Below, piece by piece: positions 25,917-38,018 of a DNA stretch of 64,000 nucleotides. This stretch comes from Xanthobacter autotrophicus (lineage in GTDB: Bacteria; Pseudomonadota; Alphaproteobacteria; Rhizobiales; Xanthobacteraceae). The notes below the pieces were generated by a model. That model was given only the letters and a program-made list of their open reading frames with translations, made no database searches and was not told the origin of the DNA. The stretch spans positions 62,001-126,000 of the forward strand of contig NZ_VAUP01000028.1 in NCBI RefSeq assembly GCF_005871085.1. The letters are read 5' to 3'. The translations under genes were made by a program, and so were the position numbers. Positions within the stretch are counted from its first letter, which is position 1, and each line of letters begins with the position of its first letter.

Positions 25917-26972
25917 ATGGTCGCCCGGCACAGACATGGAAAGTGGTCCATCGTGAAGGCTTCCCTGGGATTTCTCGCTTTTGCCGCCGCGGGCCTGATG
26001 GGCCTGGGCTCCGCCCTTGGTCAGACCTTCCAGCCGGTGCCTTCCGCCGCCAAGCCGCTCGCCACGATGACGCCGACCGGTACCTTCGCCGCCTCGCAGA
26101 CCGCCGCCGAGCCGCCGGCCCCCGCTGCGGGCATGTCGGCGCCGGCCGCGACGCCCGCCCCGACCGGCACCTCGCCGCAGAAGCTGGTGGCCTATTCTTC
26201 CGCGGTGGTGGACGGCCCTTACATCGCCATGACCTTCGACGATGGCCCGAACCCCGAGACGACGCCCCGGCTGCTGAAGATGCTGGAGCAGCGCGGCATC
26301 AAGGCCACCTTCTTCGTGCTCGGAAGCCGGGCGACCGCCTCGCCCGCCATCATCAAGCAGATGATCGCGCAGGGCCACGAGGTGGCAAACCACTCCTGGG
26401 ATCACCCGCAGCTGCCCAAGATTTCGGTGGCGGCCGCCGACAAGCAGATCGGCGATACCAACGCCGCCATCGAGCAGATCACCGGCAAGTCGCCGCTCTA
26501 TGTCCGCCCGCCTTACGGCGCCATGACCCCCGCGCTACGCGCCCATCTGCGCGAGAAGTTCGGCTCGACCTTCATCTACTGGTCGGTGGATCCGCTGGAC
26601 TGGAAGGACCGCAACGCGCAGGTCATCCATGACCGGATCGTCGCCCATGCCCATCCTGGCGCCATCGTGCTTGCCCACGACATCCACCCCACTACGGTGG
26701 ACGCGATGCCCAAGGTGTTCGATGACCTCAAGGCCAAGGGCTACAAGTTCGTCACCGTCTCCGAGCTGATCGCCATGAACAAGGGCGTGCCGGAGCCGAA
26801 GGTGGCCTCCGCCACCCCCGCGCCGAAGAAGAAGCCGAAGCCGGCCAATCCGGCCTCCGCTTCCGCGACCGGCGCCAGCGGCACCGCTGCCAAGCCGGTC
26901 TCTGCCAAGCCCGCGTCCGCGAAGCCGGTGACGCCGGCCCGCAATTCCAGCACCAGCATGGGCCTGTTCTGA
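25917..26972 (+). CDS. Exported polysaccharide deacetylase (NodB homology domain)
   Basis: A 351-residue protein with a signal or anchor near the N-terminus (ASLGFLAFAAAGLMGLGSALGQ), a low-complexity Ala/Pro/Thr linker, then a full carbohydrate esterase 4 domain. Motifs are MTFDDGPN (catalytic and metal Asp), HSWDHPQL (two His ligands), RPPYGAM, SVDPLDWKD and IVLAHDIH. The C-terminus is Lys/Pro/Ala-rich. It should remove N-acetyl groups from peptidoglycan or another polysaccharide. The start is uncertain: ATG at 25917 lacks a clear ribosome site, and a GTG at 25953 follows GGAAAG. Confidence 0.87.
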   Translation: MVARHRHGKWSIVKASLGFLAFAAAGLMGLGSALGQTFQPVPSAAKPLATMTPTGTFAASQTAAEPPAPAAGMSAPAATPAPTGTSPQKLVAYSSAVVDGPYIAMTFDDGPNPETTPRLLKMLEQRGIKATFFVLGSRATASPAIIKQMIAQGHEVANHSWDHPQLPKISVAAADKQIGDTNAAIEQITGKSPLYVRPPYGAMTPALRAHLREKFGSTFIYWSVDPLDWKDRNAQVIHDRIVAHAHPGAIVLAHDIHPTTVDAMPKVFDDLKAKGYKFVTVSELIAMNKGVPEPKVASATPAPKKKPKPANPASASATGASGTAAKPVSAKPASAKPVTPARNSSTSMGLF

Positions 26973-27013
26973 GCCGGGACTGCGTGTTGGCGGCTGAGAG
27001 GCGCGCTCGAAAC

Positions 27014-27041
27014 TTGCCTTCGACGCAGAATCTGCTATACG
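27014..27041 (+). promoter_or_regulatory. Probable sigma-70 promoter of the rpsF operon
   Basis: TTGCCT (27014-27019), a 16-base spacer and TATACG (27036-27041), 42 bases after the deacetylase stop. It would give a leader of about 180 bases before rpsF. Confidence 0.55.
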
Positions 27042-27165
27042 CGCCGCTTCCGTCGCACCCGGCCGGGGGCTGAACGGACGGTTTTTCTTTGCCTCGGCTT
27101 ATCTGCCCCGGCGTCGAAAAACAGGGCATCTGCCCGTCGTCCCGTGTCCCCGCCTTCCGAGCTTC

Positions 27166-27194
27166 GCGCCTTTCCGGCAAGAAGGGCTTGGCGC
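27166..27194 (+). promoter_or_regulatory. Hairpin in the rpsF leader, possible S6:S18 autoregulatory site
   Basis: GCGCC (27166-27170) can pair with GGCGC (27190-27194), with an inner TTC/GAA pairing and an unpaired CCGG. Many bacteria have an S6:S18-binding leader with a conserved CCG in a bulge before rpsF. The match here is by position and the CCG only. Confidence 0.25.
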
Positions 27195-27230
27195 CGGTGG
27201 ACGGAAGTGAAACGAAAGGCACACGAACAC

Positions 27231-27689
27231 ATGCCGCTTTACGAGCACGTGTTCCTCGCGCGCCAGGACGTTACGGCGCAGCAGGTCGAGGAACTCACCA
27301 CCCGATTCAAGGGTGTCATCGAGGCGAATGGCGGCTCGGTCGGCAAGACCGAGTACTGGGGCGTGAAGTCCCTGACCTATCGCATCAACAAGAACCGCAA
27401 GGCGCACTTCACGCTCCTGAACATCGATGCCCCCGCGGCTGCGATCCAGGAACTGGAGCGCCAGCAGCGCATCGACGAAGACGTCCTGCGCATCCTCACC
27501 CTCCGCGTCGAGGAGCATGAGGAAGGCCAGTCCGCCATGCTCCAGAAGCGCGACCGCGATGATCGCGGCGAGCGTGGGGACCGTGGCGATCGCGGTGATC
27601 GTGGCGACCGCGGCTTCGGTGGTCGCGAGGACCGTCCGCGCCGTCCGCGTCCCACTGAAGAGTCCCATGGCGGCGAGGAGGAAGTCTGA
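27231..27689 (+). CDS. rpsF: 30S ribosomal protein S6
   Basis: A 152-residue S6 protein ([22 protein letters not shown]..., [19 protein letters not shown]) of the small subunit platform, which binds S18. After residue 105 there is an extension with repeated [12 protein letters not shown] and a Glu-rich end, as seen in several alphaproteobacteria. It starts the rpsF-rpsR-DUF2232-rplI unit; its stop overlaps the rpsR start by one base. The ribosome site is weak, consistent with regulated initiation. Confidence 0.96.
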   Translation: MPLYEHVFLARQDVTAQQVEELTTRFKGVIEANGGSVGKTEYWGVKSLTYRINKNRKAHFTLLNIDAPAAAIQELERQQRIDEDVLRILTLRVEEHEEGQSAMLQKRDRDDRGERGDRGDRGDRGDRGFGGREDRPRRPRPTEESHGGEEEV

Positions 27690-27955
27690 TGGCGTTCGCT
27701 CAGTCCGGTGGCGCCGGCGGTGGCGGTGGCCAGCGTCGTCCCTTCTTCCGTCGTCGCAAGACCTGCCCGTTCTCCGGTCCCAACGCGCCGAAGATCGACT
27801 ACAAGGATGTGCGGCTCCTGCAGCGCTACATCTCCGAGCGTGGCAAGATCGTGCCCTCGCGCATCACGGCGGTCTCCGCCAAGAAGCAGCGTGAGCTTTC
27901 GACCGCCATCAAGCGCTCGCGGTTCCTGGGCCTTCTGCCCTTCGTGATCCGCTGA
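27689..27955 (+). CDS. rpsR: 30S ribosomal protein S18
   Basis: An 88-residue S18 with the signature [65 protein letters not shown] (key blocks KIVPSR and AIKRARFL-like). A Gly-rich N-terminus is typical of the class. Its ATG shares one base with the rpsF stop, coupling synthesis of the S6-S18 pair. Confidence 0.97.
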   Translation: MAFAQSGGAGGGGGQRRPFFRRRKTCPFSGPNAPKIDYKDVRLLQRYISERGKIVPSRITAVSAKKQRELSTAIKRSRFLGLLPFVIR

Positions 27956-28087
27956 TCCATTCGCCCTCCCCGCCGGGGAGGGCGTTTTCCTCTGGTTTTG
28001 GCGACGCGTCGCGGGGAAGTCTCCGGGGCGTCTGCTGGGGTGGACCCAAGGTCCGCCTCTAACCGCGTCAGCGGGACAGCTTGTCGG

Positions 28088-29044
28088 ATGGTTTTTCTTA
28101 TCCTCATCGGCCTGGCCGCCGGATTGGCGTCCGCATTGCTCGCCGCCGGCGTCGCGGCGGGTGCGCTTCTGGCCGTGCCCCTCTTCTATCTTTCGCCCCT
28201 GCCGGTGATGATCGCCGGCATCGCCTTCAGCCCGCTGGCTGCGGCCCTTGCCGCGATCACCGGGGGCGTCGGGCTCTGGATCGCCTTTGGCGGCACTTTC
28301 CTCATCACCTATCTGGTGGGCCTTGGTGGCCCGGCTGTTGGCCTGTCCTACGCGGCGCTGCTCGCGCGGGCGGACCCGGCGGGTCGCGGCGGGCTGGTCT
28401 GGTTTCCCGTGGGGGGGCTGGTGCTGCTGGCGGCTGGCTTTGCCACCGTCTCCGTCACCATCGCCTTGTTTGGCATGGCGCCGGATTATGAGACGTATCG
28501 CGCGGCTGTGACGGCCGCCTTCCAGGTCCTGGTGGTGAGCCAGGGCCTGCCCGCCGGGGTGGACGGACACGACCCCCTCGCTATGGCCACGCTGATCGCC
28601 CATGTCCTGCCCGGCATGGCGGCGGCGATGGCGATGGTCTCGCAACTCGTCTGCCTCTACCTCGCTGCCCGCGCAGCGCGTGTGTCCGGCACGCTCGCTC
28701 GGCCGTGGCCCAACCTGGCGGCCTTCCGGCTGCCACCGGTGACGTCGCTGGTGCTCGCCGTGGTGCTGGCCCTGTCCATGGCGGGGGGGCTTGCCGGCCT
28801 TTCGGCTTCGGCCGGCGCCGTGACCCTCGCCGGTGCTTATGCGCTGGCGGGTTTCGCCGTGGTCCACGCCGTGACCGAAGGTCATCCGGCGCGAACCCTG
28901 ATCCTCGGCGCCCTGTGGGTGACGTCCGCCGTGCTGGGCTGGCCGTTGCTGGCCATGGCCGTGCTCGGCTTCGTCGACGGCATGCTCGATTTTCGCGCCC
29001 GTATGGCCACCGGCAAGGGACCGCCGGCTGCGAACGATCGCTGA
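28088..29044 (+). CDS. DUF2232 family integral membrane protein
   Basis: A 318-residue polytopic protein with about eight hydrophobic helices, rich in Ala, Gly and Leu; the helix at 10-40 and the last helices near 250-300 are typical of DUF2232. The gene occupies the usual alphaproteobacterial position between rpsR and rplI, which supports the assignment. Its function is not known; the family is distantly related to YybS-type membrane proteins. The chosen start (28088) begins a hydrophobic helix; upstream in-frame residues are hydrophilic and not expected. Confidence 0.85.
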   Translation: MVFLILIGLAAGLASALLAAGVAAGALLAVPLFYLSPLPVMIAGIAFSPLAAALAAITGGVGLWIAFGGTFLITYLVGLGGPAVGLSYAALLARADPAGRGGLVWFPVGGLVLLAAGFATVSVTIALFGMAPDYETYRAAVTAAFQVLVVSQGLPAGVDGHDPLAMATLIAHVLPGMAAAMAMVSQLVCLYLAARAARVSGTLARPWPNLAAFRLPPVTSLVLAVVLALSMAGGLAGLSASAGAVTLAGAYALAGFAVVHAVTEGHPARTLILGALWVTSAVLGWPLLAMAVLGFVDGMLDFRARMATGKGPPAANDR

Positions 29045-29087
29045 TTTTCACACGATTCAAACTCGATACGAGACAGGAGAAACGAAA

Positions 29088-29669
29088 ATGGATGTCATTC
29101 TTCTTGAGCGCGTCGCCAAGCTCGGCCAGATGGGCGAAGTGGTGAAGGTGCGCGACGGCTACGCCCGTAACTTCCTGCTGCCGAACGGCAAGGCCCTGCG
29201 CGCCACCAAGGCGAACAAGACCCGCTTCGACACCATGAAGATCGAGCTTGAGGCCCGCAACCTCGAGCGCCGCAAGGACGCCGAGGCGGTGGCCGAAAAG
29301 CTCAACGGCCAGAGCGTGGCGATGATCCGCCAGGCCGGCGAGAGCGGCCAGCTCTACGGCTCGGTCTCCACACGCGACATCGCCGATGGCCTCACCGCCG
29401 CCGGCTTCACGGTGGACCGCCAGCAGGTCATCCTCAATCACCCCATCAAGACCCTGGGCGTGCATGTGGTGCCGGTGACCCTGCACCCGGAGGTCGAGGT
29501 GACCGTGAAGGTCAACGTCGCCCGCAACGCCGAAGAGGCCGAGCGCCAGGCCCGTGGCGAGGACGTGCGTACCGCCCGCGACGAGGATGCCGAGATCGAG
29601 GCCGAGCTCGCCATCGAGCGCGCCGAAGTCGCTGCCGAGCTGGCGGCCGAGGAAGGCACCGAGGACTGA
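29088..29669 (+). CDS. rplI: 50S ribosomal protein L9
   Basis: A 193-residue L9: [32 protein letters not shown] (the N-terminal rRNA-binding domain), a long connecting helix, and the C-terminal domain containing KLYGSVST-like [11 protein letters not shown] and [12 protein letters not shown] Glu/Ala-rich extension of about 45 residues follows the normal end. A strong ribosome site (AGGAGAAACGAAA) precedes the ATG. Last gene of the operon, followed by a clear terminator. Confidence 0.97.
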   Translation: MDVILLERVAKLGQMGEVVKVRDGYARNFLLPNGKALRATKANKTRFDTMKIELEARNLERRKDAEAVAEKLNGQSVAMIRQAGESGQLYGSVSTRDIADGLTAAGFTVDRQQVILNHPIKTLGVHVVPVTLHPEVEVTVKVNVARNAEEAERQARGEDVRTARDEDAEIEAELAIERAEVAAELAAEEGTED

Positions 29670-29715
29670 GTCCCCGGCCCTCGTCCGCAGGGCAATCTGC
29701 TTTCCACGCAGGACC

Positions 29716-29749
29716 AACGGCGTCCCGGCATCAGCCGGGGCGCCGTTTT
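29716..29749 (+). terminator. Intrinsic terminator of the rpsF-rplI operon
   Basis: AACGGCGTCCCGGC (29716-29729) pairs with GCCGGGGCGCCGTT (29734-29747) around ATCA with a single T-G wobble, followed by TT. It is 46 bases beyond the rplI stop. Confidence 0.88.
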
Positions 29750-30070
29750 GCATTCGCACGGTTGCTGCCGCCCGATCGCGCGTACGTGACGGTGGGAGGT
29801 GTTTTGTAACCTAATCGCCATATTGCGACGCCGCAGTCTTGGTGGTTTCATTAAACCTGTTGCGGTCCTCCAGATGTGCAGTAAGGGAAGCTTGCGGCGT
29901 GCAGCAGTGGTCTTGCGGTCAGCTTGAGACATCAGACGATCGAAATCCGCTGCGAAGCGTTTTCACCAATGCCGGGTCTCGGCGCGCCTGAAGGCGCCCG
30001 CCCGCGCATGTGCGCCCTCAGCCTGGAGCGGGAGAAAGGGTTTCGGGAACCAGCGTGATGGAGGCGGCCG
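29750..30070. other. Intergenic region upstream of cfa
   Basis: About 320 bases without a supported gene. It includes a slightly AT-richer part (about 29800-29900) likely to carry the cfa promoter. I could not define -35/-10 elements with confidence. Confidence 0.4.
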
Positions 30071-31336
30071 ATGGAGCGGTTGCTGGAAAAGGTCTTGCGG
30101 CGGGTTGTGGTTCATGGCGCCCTGAGGGTTACGACCGCATCTGGTCGGATAATGACCCTAGGGAAGTCGCCGCCGGGGCAGAGGCCCATCGCGGTGCGGA
30201 TCACCTGCCCTGCGGCCCAGCGCGGCATCTGCCTCGACCCGGAGCTAAGGCTCGGCGAAGCCTACATGAACGGCACTTTGGTGATGGAGAACGGCAGCAT
30301 CGCCGACTTCCTCAACCTCGTCATGGCCCAGCCGTTCGCGGTCAATCCCACTGTGCCGGCGCAACTGCTCTACCTGCTGCGGCGGGTGTCGCGCCGCATC
30401 TGGCAGTTCAATCCGCCCGGCCGGTCGCAGCGCAACGTGGCTCACCATTACGATATCGACGGGCGGCTTTATTCGCTCTTCCTCGACCATGACCGGCAGT
30501 ACAGCTGCGCCTATTTCGAGCATGAGGGGCAAAGCCTCGACGACGCCCAGCTGGCCAAGAAGCGCCACATCGCGGCCAAGCTCGTGCTCAACCGCGCCGG
30601 CCTGGAGGTGCTGGACATCGGCTCCGGCTGGGGAGGGCTCGGGCTTTATCTCGCGGAGATGGCGGGGGCGAAGGTTCAGGGTGTCACGCTCTCGAACGAG
30701 CAACTCGCGCTGTCGCGCAACCGCGCGACCGAGCGTGCCCTCGCCGACCGGGTGAACTTTACCCTGCGCGATTATCGCGACGTGGAAGGGCCATTCGACC
30801 GCATCGTGTCGGTGGGCATGTTCGAGCACGTGGGCGTGGACCATTTCGGGGCCTTCTTCCGCAAGGTGAAGAGCCTCTTGAAGGACGACGGCGTGATGCT
30901 GCTGCACGCCATCGGCCGTTCCGATCCGCCGAGCGTCACCAACCCCTTTATCGCCAAGTATATTTTCCCCGGCGGCTACATCCCGGCCCTGTCGGAGGTG
31001 CTGCCGCATATCGAGCGGGCGGGCCTCGTGGTCACCGATGTCGAGCTGCTGCGCCTGCACTATGCCGAAACGCTGAAGGCCTGGCGCCAGCGCTTCCTCG
31101 CCCGCCGGGAGGAGGCCGTGCGCCTCACCGACGAACGGTTCTGCCGCATGTGGGAGTTCTATCTGGCGTCCAGCGAGATGGCGTTCCGCCACCAGGGCCT
31201 GAACGTGTTCCAGATCCAGCTCGCTCGCCGGCAGGAGACGGTTCCGCTGACCCGGGACTACGTGTCGGCCGCAGAGGATCGCCTGAGGCGCGCGGAGGCC
31301 GCAGCCCGCTCGCCGCTGCGCCTCGCTGGCGAATAA
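30071..31336 (+). CDS. cfa: Cyclopropane-fatty-acyl-phospholipid synthase
   Basis: A 421-residue SAM-dependent enzyme that methylenates double bonds of membrane phospholipid acyl chains. Hallmarks are NVAHHYDIDGRLYSLFLD, the catalytic-region Cys in RQYSCAYFE, SAM loop VLDIGSGWGGLGLYLAE, GVTLSNEQL and the FEHVGVDHF motif, with IFPGGYIPALSEV near the C-terminus. GGAGGCGGCCG precedes the ATG. Monocistronic in appearance. In rhizobia and relatives such enzymes act in acid or stationary-phase adaptation. Confidence 0.94.
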   Translation: MERLLEKVLRRVVVHGALRVTTASGRIMTLGKSPPGQRPIAVRITCPAAQRGICLDPELRLGEAYMNGTLVMENGSIADFLNLVMAQPFAVNPTVPAQLLYLLRRVSRRIWQFNPPGRSQRNVAHHYDIDGRLYSLFLDHDRQYSCAYFEHEGQSLDDAQLAKKRHIAAKLVLNRAGLEVLDIGSGWGGLGLYLAEMAGAKVQGVTLSNEQLALSRNRATERALADRVNFTLRDYRDVEGPFDRIVSVGMFEHVGVDHFGAFFRKVKSLLKDDGVMLLHAIGRSDPPSVTNPFIAKYIFPGGYIPALSEVLPHIERAGLVVTDVELLRLHYAETLKAWRQRFLARREEAVRLTDERFCRMWEFYLASSEMAFRHQGLNVFQIQLARRQETVPLTRDYVSAAEDRLRRAEAAARSPLRLAGE

Positions 31337-31355
31337 GCCGGGCAGGGGACAGTAA

Positions 31356-33131
<1,776 letters not shown>

Positions 33132-33209
33132 CGCCAACGGGTGATGAACTGGTCCATCTTCCATCCACCTCTCCCGGCTCCGGTCCAATACCGGTGCCGG
33201 GGAGCCGGT

Positions 33210-33680
33210 TCAGGTGGCGTTCGGGCCGCGCATGCGCACGACGAACTCCACAAGGAATGCGGTGGACCAGGCCACCATCATCGGGCCGATGAGGGATTCG
33301 AACCCGGCGATGGCGCGGAAGGACTTGGCGATGGACACGCCGTCCGCGCCCACCGTCGTATAGGTCGATATGGAATAATACAGGGCGTCGTGTGGGTTCG
33401 GTATGGCGCCGAGCGCGACGTAGGCCGTGGCCCAGATGCAGATCTCGAACATGTGCGCGGCGCTGAGGCTCAGCACGGTAGAGCTGATGATCACAGCCTC
33501 ACGGAACAGGTGATCGGAATAATTCTTGCCCCGGATGCGCCAGCTGAGGCGCCGGCGGATAATCGCCAGCGCGATGGCGTGGGATACCACCGTCAGCATC
33601 GCCAGAGCGACGCAAACCACAAGTAGGGCCAGATAAACGCCTGTTCCGATTTCCACGTCCATGTCCGGCGCCGCCCCCAT
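33210..33680 (-). CDS. Small ion channel (Ion_trans_2-like)
   Basis: A 156-residue membrane protein with helices at about 12-40 and 63-90, a pore loop YSISTYTTVGADGVSIA and a last helix MMVAWSTAFLVEFVV. The TTVGADG sequence sits where potassium channels have TVGYG, so the filter is recognisable but altered. No cytoplasmic RCK or cyclic-nucleotide domain follows. The start may be 33680 or the ATG at 33662. Convergent with guaB, and 63 bases downstream of another small membrane protein gene. Potassium conduction is uncertain because of the filter change. Confidence 0.72.
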   Translation of the reverse strand: MGAAPDMDVEIGTGVYLALLVVCVALAMLTVVSHAIALAIIRRRLSWRIRGKNYSDHLFREAVIISSTVLSLSAAHMFEICIWATAYVALGAIPNPHDALYYSISTYTTVGADGVSIAKSFRAIAGFESLIGPMMVAWSTAFLVEFVVRMRGPNAT

Positions 33681-33743
33681 CAGCGCGGTGTCGCGCGGGG
33701 CGGCAACCTAGCTGCTTCCGGCGGTAAGGAAAATCGCGTGTCC

Positions 33744-34082
33744 TCAGACGCCGCTGTCGCGGTGCGAGCGTGCGGCAGGCTTGGGCGGGGTCACATCGAT
33801 CATGCCGTTCTCGTCTGGGGCGCCATCGGACGCGCCGAAGGGCCGGCCGGTGCGCAGGTCGAACACCCGTACCGAGCCGAAGCTGGACGAAAAGCCGCCC
33901 CGGCGCATGCCCGGCGCCCGGCCGGTGACGAGGGCATAGACGCCCCCGCCGAGCACGAGGGCCGTGATCACGATGCCGGCCACGACGATGAGCCCACCCA
34001 CGAGCGTGAACAGCGCAAGGCCCACGAGGCCCGCGACCACGAGGCCGGCAACTCCGCCAAACAGATTCAGAAGCTGTTTCAT
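33744..34082 (-). CDS. Small membrane protein of unknown function
   Basis: A 112-residue protein. Two hydrophobic helices fill residues 5-60 (NLFGGVAGLVVAGLVGLALF; GLIVVAGIVITALVLGGGVYAL) and a hydrophilic C-terminal half ends with DENGMIDVTPPKPAARS. I do not recognise a family. TGGAGCC lies directly before the ATG at 34082. It lies between ppx and the ion channel gene on the same strand, with 158 bases to ppx, so cotranscription is possible. Confidence 0.68.
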   Translation of the reverse strand: MKQLLNLFGGVAGLVVAGLVGLALFTLVGGLIVVAGIVITALVLGGGVYALVTGRAPGMRRGGFSSSFGSVRVFDLRTGRPFGASDGAPDENGMIDVTPPKPAARSHRDSGV

Positions 34083-34240
34083 GGCTCCAGCGTGAAGGTG
34101 GATTAGGGCGGACTTGCGACAGCCCCGTGCCGCCGGCGTGATACCGATCACGGATGGATCAGCGCTTGTAGGAGGGGAGGCTCCGGCTACGCCGGTTTCC
34201 CTTTTCCAGGCGACAGGCCGGCGCGCCGTGGCGGGGCTGG

Positions 34241-35815
34241 TCAGTCGCCCTGTTCGAGCAGCGGCTCGCGGCCGATGAGCCGGGCCAGCTGGCGCAGGCG
34301 GTTATAGACCCGGTCGTTTACCAGCGAGACCACCTTGCGCGGCACCGACAGCACCAGCTGGTCGCCGCGCACCTGAAGCGGCATCTGCGGCAGGATCCCG
34401 GGCATGGCGGCCGAGAGCACGTAGGCGACCCGCATAACCGCGCCGAGGATTCGCGCGCGGTCCAGCATGCCGGTGGTGAGCAGTTCCAGGATGCGGGTGT
34501 CGGATTCGTCGGTATTGAGGCCCATGTGCCGGAAATAGACCGAGAGGGCGATGTAGGCCCGGCCAGGATGATCGATGCCGGCGAACGCCGCATGGGCGAT
34601 CATGTTCAGGCTCTGCTCGCCGCGATAGTCCGGGTGCGCGCGCCAACTCACGTCGGCCAGCAGGCAGGCGGCGCGGCGCAGGCGCTTCTCGTCCTCCGCC
34701 TCTTCCAGCACCGGCGCCGAAGCGAAGAAGCCGTCGGTCCAGGCCACCAACTCCTCCCCGTGGCGGGGCGAGCGGGAGCGCAGCACATTCATTTCGGCCG
34801 CCGCGATCAGGAGCGGGTCGCGGACGCGCTCCTCTTCCGGCATCAGGGAATGCAGCAGGCCCTCGCGCACGCCGAGGGCGGAGATGACCACCTCGGACGG
34901 CCGGCCCTGCCGCACGATGTTTTCCAGCACCAGCGCGCCATAGGCGAGCAGGGGGCGGCGGGCGTCGGAGACCACGTCGATATGGGCGAGGGCCTCGGCG
35001 TCGGCCCGATGCACGATGCGGGTGAAGTCCAGTGCCTCGCGGGCGGGAATGACGTAGCCATGCATCACGTGGAGCGGATAGCCCTTGGTGTACATGTGAA
35101 GGCGCGCCAGCGCCCGCCACGTGCCACCCACCGCATAGAAGGTGCGGCCGGCTAACGCCCCCAGGACCTCGGCCTCTGGAATGGTCTCGCGGACGATCTT
35201 CTCCGCCTTGCGCGGCGAGCGGGACGAGCGATCCTGGAGGGCGAGGCCGCCGAGCGGCAGGGTGACGCCGGTACCGACGGCGCGGCCCTTCACGTCCACA
35301 AGCTCGAGCGAGCCGCCGCCGAGATCGCCGACGATGCCGTCCGGCGCATAGACGCCGGCCACCACGCCGGCTGCTGCGAGTTCCGCTTCGCGCTTGCCGG
35401 TGAGCAGCTCGATCTTCTGGCCGCAGATGGCCTCGCACTCGGCGATGAAGGCCGGGCCGTTTTCCGCGTCGCGCGCGGCGGCGGTGGCGAGGGCGTGGAC
35501 CTCGCCCACCTCCATGGCATCGCACAGGGCGCGGAACCGCTTCAGGGCCGCGAAGGCGCGATCCACCGCATCCTGCGGCAGGCGTCCGGTGGAGAGAACC
35601 TCGCGGCCGAGCCCGCACAGCGCCTTCTCGTTGAAGATGGGCGTGAGCGCGCGGCTCAGCCCCTCGTAAACCACGAGCCGGACCGAATTGGAGCCGATAT
35701 CGATGACCGCGACCGGCGCCCCGGTGAAGAGCCGGCCGGGCGCACGGGTCACCTCCTCGCCGTTAGCGACGGACGAAGAGGCTACGCGGCGAAGAATCTT
35801 TGAGAGACTTTCCAC
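34241..35815 (-). CDS. ppx: Exopolyphosphatase / Ppx-GppA phosphatase
   Basis: A 524-residue ASKHA-fold hydrolase cleaving polyphosphate (and possibly pppGpp). Motifs are [17 protein letters not shown] (phosphate 1 loop), [26 protein letters not shown] and [13 protein letters not shown]; the C-terminal half is an HD-like helical domain ([24 protein letters not shown]). The start at 35815 is a GTG and overlaps the end of ppk by 53 bases, implying coupled translation; a later start near residue 30 cannot be excluded. It follows ppk, the polymer-making enzyme, so synthesis and breakdown share an operon. Confidence 0.92.
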   Translation of the reverse strand: MESLSKILRRVASSSVANGEEVTRAPGRLFTGAPVAVIDIGSNSVRLVVYEGLSRALTPIFNEKALCGLGREVLSTGRLPQDAVDRAFAALKRFRALCDAMEVGEVHALATAAARDAENGPAFIAECEAICGQKIELLTGKREAELAAAGVVAGVYAPDGIVGDLGGGSLELVDVKGRAVGTGVTLPLGGLALQDRSSRSPRKAEKIVRETIPEAEVLGALAGRTFYAVGGTWRALARLHMYTKGYPLHVMHGYVIPAREALDFTRIVHRADAEALAHIDVVSDARRPLLAYGALVLENIVRQGRPSEVVISALGVREGLLHSLMPEEERVRDPLLIAAAEMNVLRSRSPRHGEELVAWTDGFFASAPVLEEAEDEKRLRRAACLLADVSWRAHPDYRGEQSLNMIAHAAFAGIDHPGRAYIALSVYFRHMGLNTDESDTRILELLTTGMLDRARILGAVMRVAYVLSAAMPGILPQMPLQVRGDQLVLSVPRKVVSLVNDRVYNRLRQLARLIGREPLLEQGD

Positions 35816-37949
35816 GTCCAGACAAGCTCGGGTTTGTCATGAAATATTGATGGGCGTTGAACGGCTCCTCGCCCGGCGCCGGGACTATGCGTTCGGAGGA
35901 GCCGTCGGGCAAGACGTCCCAGCTCTGCTGGTTGTCGATAAGGTTGGCGACCATGATCTGGTCGAGCACCTGCTCGTGCACCGTCGGATTGGTGATGGGG
36001 CACAGGGTCTCGACCCGGCGGTCGAGGTTGCGCGGCATCAGGTCCGCCGAGGAGATGTAGACCACCGCGCTGGGGCTCGGCAGGCCGTGGCCGGCGCCGA
36101 AGCAATAGACGCGCGAGTGCTCCAGGAAGCGGCCGACGATGGACTTCACCCGGATGTTCTCCGAGAGCCCGGGAATGCCGGGACGCAGGCAGCAGATGCC
36201 GCGGATGATGCAATCCACCTGCACGCCGGCGGCGCTGGCCTCATACAACGCGTCGATGATTTCGGGATCCACCAGCGAGTTGCACTTCAGCCAGATGGCG
36301 GCCGGGCGGCCAGCCTTGGCGAACTCGATCTCGTCGGCAATGTGGTTGAGCAGCCGGGGCTTGAGGCCGGTGGGCGAAACCGCCATGGCATCCAGCTCGC
36401 CGGGGGTGGCGTAGCCGGTGATGAAGTTGAAGATGCGGGCCACGTCCTGCGCGATCACCGGATCGGCGGTGAAGAAGCTGAGATCCGTGTAGATGCGCGC
36501 GGTAATGGGATGATAGTTGCCGGTGCCCACATGCACGTAGGTGGCAAGCGAGGCACCCTCACGGCGTACTGCCATGGACAGCTTGCCGTGGGTCTTCAGC
36601 TCGATGAAGCCGAATACCACCTGCACGCCAGCGCGTTCCAGGTCGCGCGCCCAGCGGATGTTGGCTTCCTCGTCGAAGCGGGCCTTCAGCTCCACCAGGG
36701 CAGTCACCGACTTGCCGGCCTCCGCCGCCTCGGCCAGCGCCTTCACGATGGGGCTGTCGGAGGAGGTGCGGTAGAGGGTCTGCTTGATGGCGACGACATT
36801 GGGGTCGCGGGCGGCCTGGCGGAGAAACTGAACCACCACGTCAAAGGATTCATAAGGGTGGTGAACCAGAATGTCCTTCTCGCGAATAGCGAGAAAGCAG
36901 TCTCCGCCGTGGTCTCGGATGCGCTCGGGAAATCGGGCGTTGTAGGCTTGGAACTTCAGGTCCGGCCGGTCCACTGACACCAGCTGGGAGAACTCGTTGA
37001 GGGCGAGCACGCCGCCCACCACGAAGATCTCGTCGTCATTCACCCCAAGCTCGCGGGCGACAAAATTGCGCAGCTCCGCCGGCATGGCGGCATCCGCTTC
37101 CATGCGGATCACCTCGCCGTAGCGGCGCTGCTTCAGCGCGGTCTCGAACAGGCGGACGAGGTCCTCGGCCTCCTCCTCGATTTCAAGGTCGCTGTCGCGG
37201 ACCACCCGGAACACGCCCTGGCCCTTCACCGCATAGCCGGGGAACAGGCGGGAGATGAACAGGCCGATCATCTGCTCAAGGGTGATGAAGCGCAGGGCGC
37301 CGGTGCCGAAATCCGGCAGGCGGATGAAGCGCTCCACCTTGGCGGGGATTCGGATGAGGGCATTCATGCCCCGCCCGTCCGACTGCCGCACCAGCTGGAG
37401 CGCGAGAGAGAAGCCGAGATTGGGGATGAACGGGAACGGGTGCGCCGGATCGATGGCCAGCGGGGTCAGCACCGGGAAGACGTGGTTGAGGAAGTGGCGG
37501 TCCAGGACCTCGAGGTCGTCGGCGGTGACCTCGGAGCCGTCCACCAGCACGATGCCGACGCCGGCGAGGTCGCGCCGCAGTTCCAGCCAGCGGCCCTGCT
37601 GGTCGGAGATGAGCTGGGCGGCGCTGGCAAGGATGGTTGTGAGCTGCTCGGAGGGGGTAAGGCCGTCGGGGCTGCGGGTCTGCACGCCCTCGCGCACCTG
37701 CTCCTTCAGGCCCGCCACGCGGACCATGAAGAACTCGTCGAGGTTGTTGGCGGAGATGGAGAGGAAACGCAGCTGCTCCAGCAGGGGGTGGTTGCGGTTT
37801 TCCGCCTCCTCAAGCACGCGCCGGTTGAAGTGCAGCCAGGAAATCTCGCGGTTGATGAAGCGCTGCGGAGACCGCGCCAGTTCCAGCACCTCGGCGGTGC
37901 TTGCCGGGATCTCCATGTCCGCGAGTGCTGCAGCCTCGTTTATACCCAT
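35763..37949 (-). CDS. ppk: Polyphosphate kinase 1
   Basis: A 728-residue PPK1 that reversibly transfers the gamma phosphate of ATP to polyphosphate. N-terminal domain with [20 protein letters not shown], the head domain, and the two PLD-like C-terminal domains containing [19 protein letters not shown] and [16 protein letters not shown]. The C-terminus [21 protein letters not shown] (key part RGKSLK) is normal, which shows that the reading frame truly overlaps ppx. The ATG at 37949 was chosen over one 10 codons upstream because family members start close to the [10 protein letters not shown] region. Confidence 0.95.
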   Translation of the reverse strand: MGINEAAALADMEIPASTAEVLELARSPQRFINREISWLHFNRRVLEEAENRNHPLLEQLRFLSISANNLDEFFMVRVAGLKEQVREGVQTRSPDGLTPSEQLTTILASAAQLISDQQGRWLELRRDLAGVGIVLVDGSEVTADDLEVLDRHFLNHVFPVLTPLAIDPAHPFPFIPNLGFSLALQLVRQSDGRGMNALIRIPAKVERFIRLPDFGTGALRFITLEQMIGLFISRLFPGYAVKGQGVFRVVRDSDLEIEEEAEDLVRLFETALKQRRYGEVIRMEADAAMPAELRNFVARELGVNDDEIFVVGGVLALNEFSQLVSVDRPDLKFQAYNARFPERIRDHGGDCFLAIREKDILVHHPYESFDVVVQFLRQAARDPNVVAIKQTLYRTSSDSPIVKALAEAAEAGKSVTALVELKARFDEEANIRWARDLERAGVQVVFGFIELKTHGKLSMAVRREGASLATYVHVGTGNYHPITARIYTDLSFFTADPVIAQDVARIFNFITGYATPGELDAMAVSPTGLKPRLLNHIADEIEFAKAGRPAAIWLKCNSLVDPEIIDALYEASAAGVQVDCIIRGICCLRPGIPGLSENIRVKSIVGRFLEHSRVYCFGAGHGLPSPSAVVYISSADLMPRNLDRRVETLCPITNPTVHEQVLDQIMVANLIDNQQSWDVLPDGSSERIVPAPGEEPFNAHQYFMTNPSLSGRGKSLKDSSPRSLFVRR

Positions 37950-38018
37950 GCTCGGTCCCTCGCATTTCGGCCGGACCATGGCCGCGTTAGATGACTACTC
38001 TATGACGCTTGGCGGGCG

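Noticed and set aside
33285-33310. GGGTTCGAATCCC on the minus strand resembling a tRNA T-arm.
   Set aside because: It lies within the ion channel gene (codes for AGFESL) and the outer stem pairs and other arms are missing.
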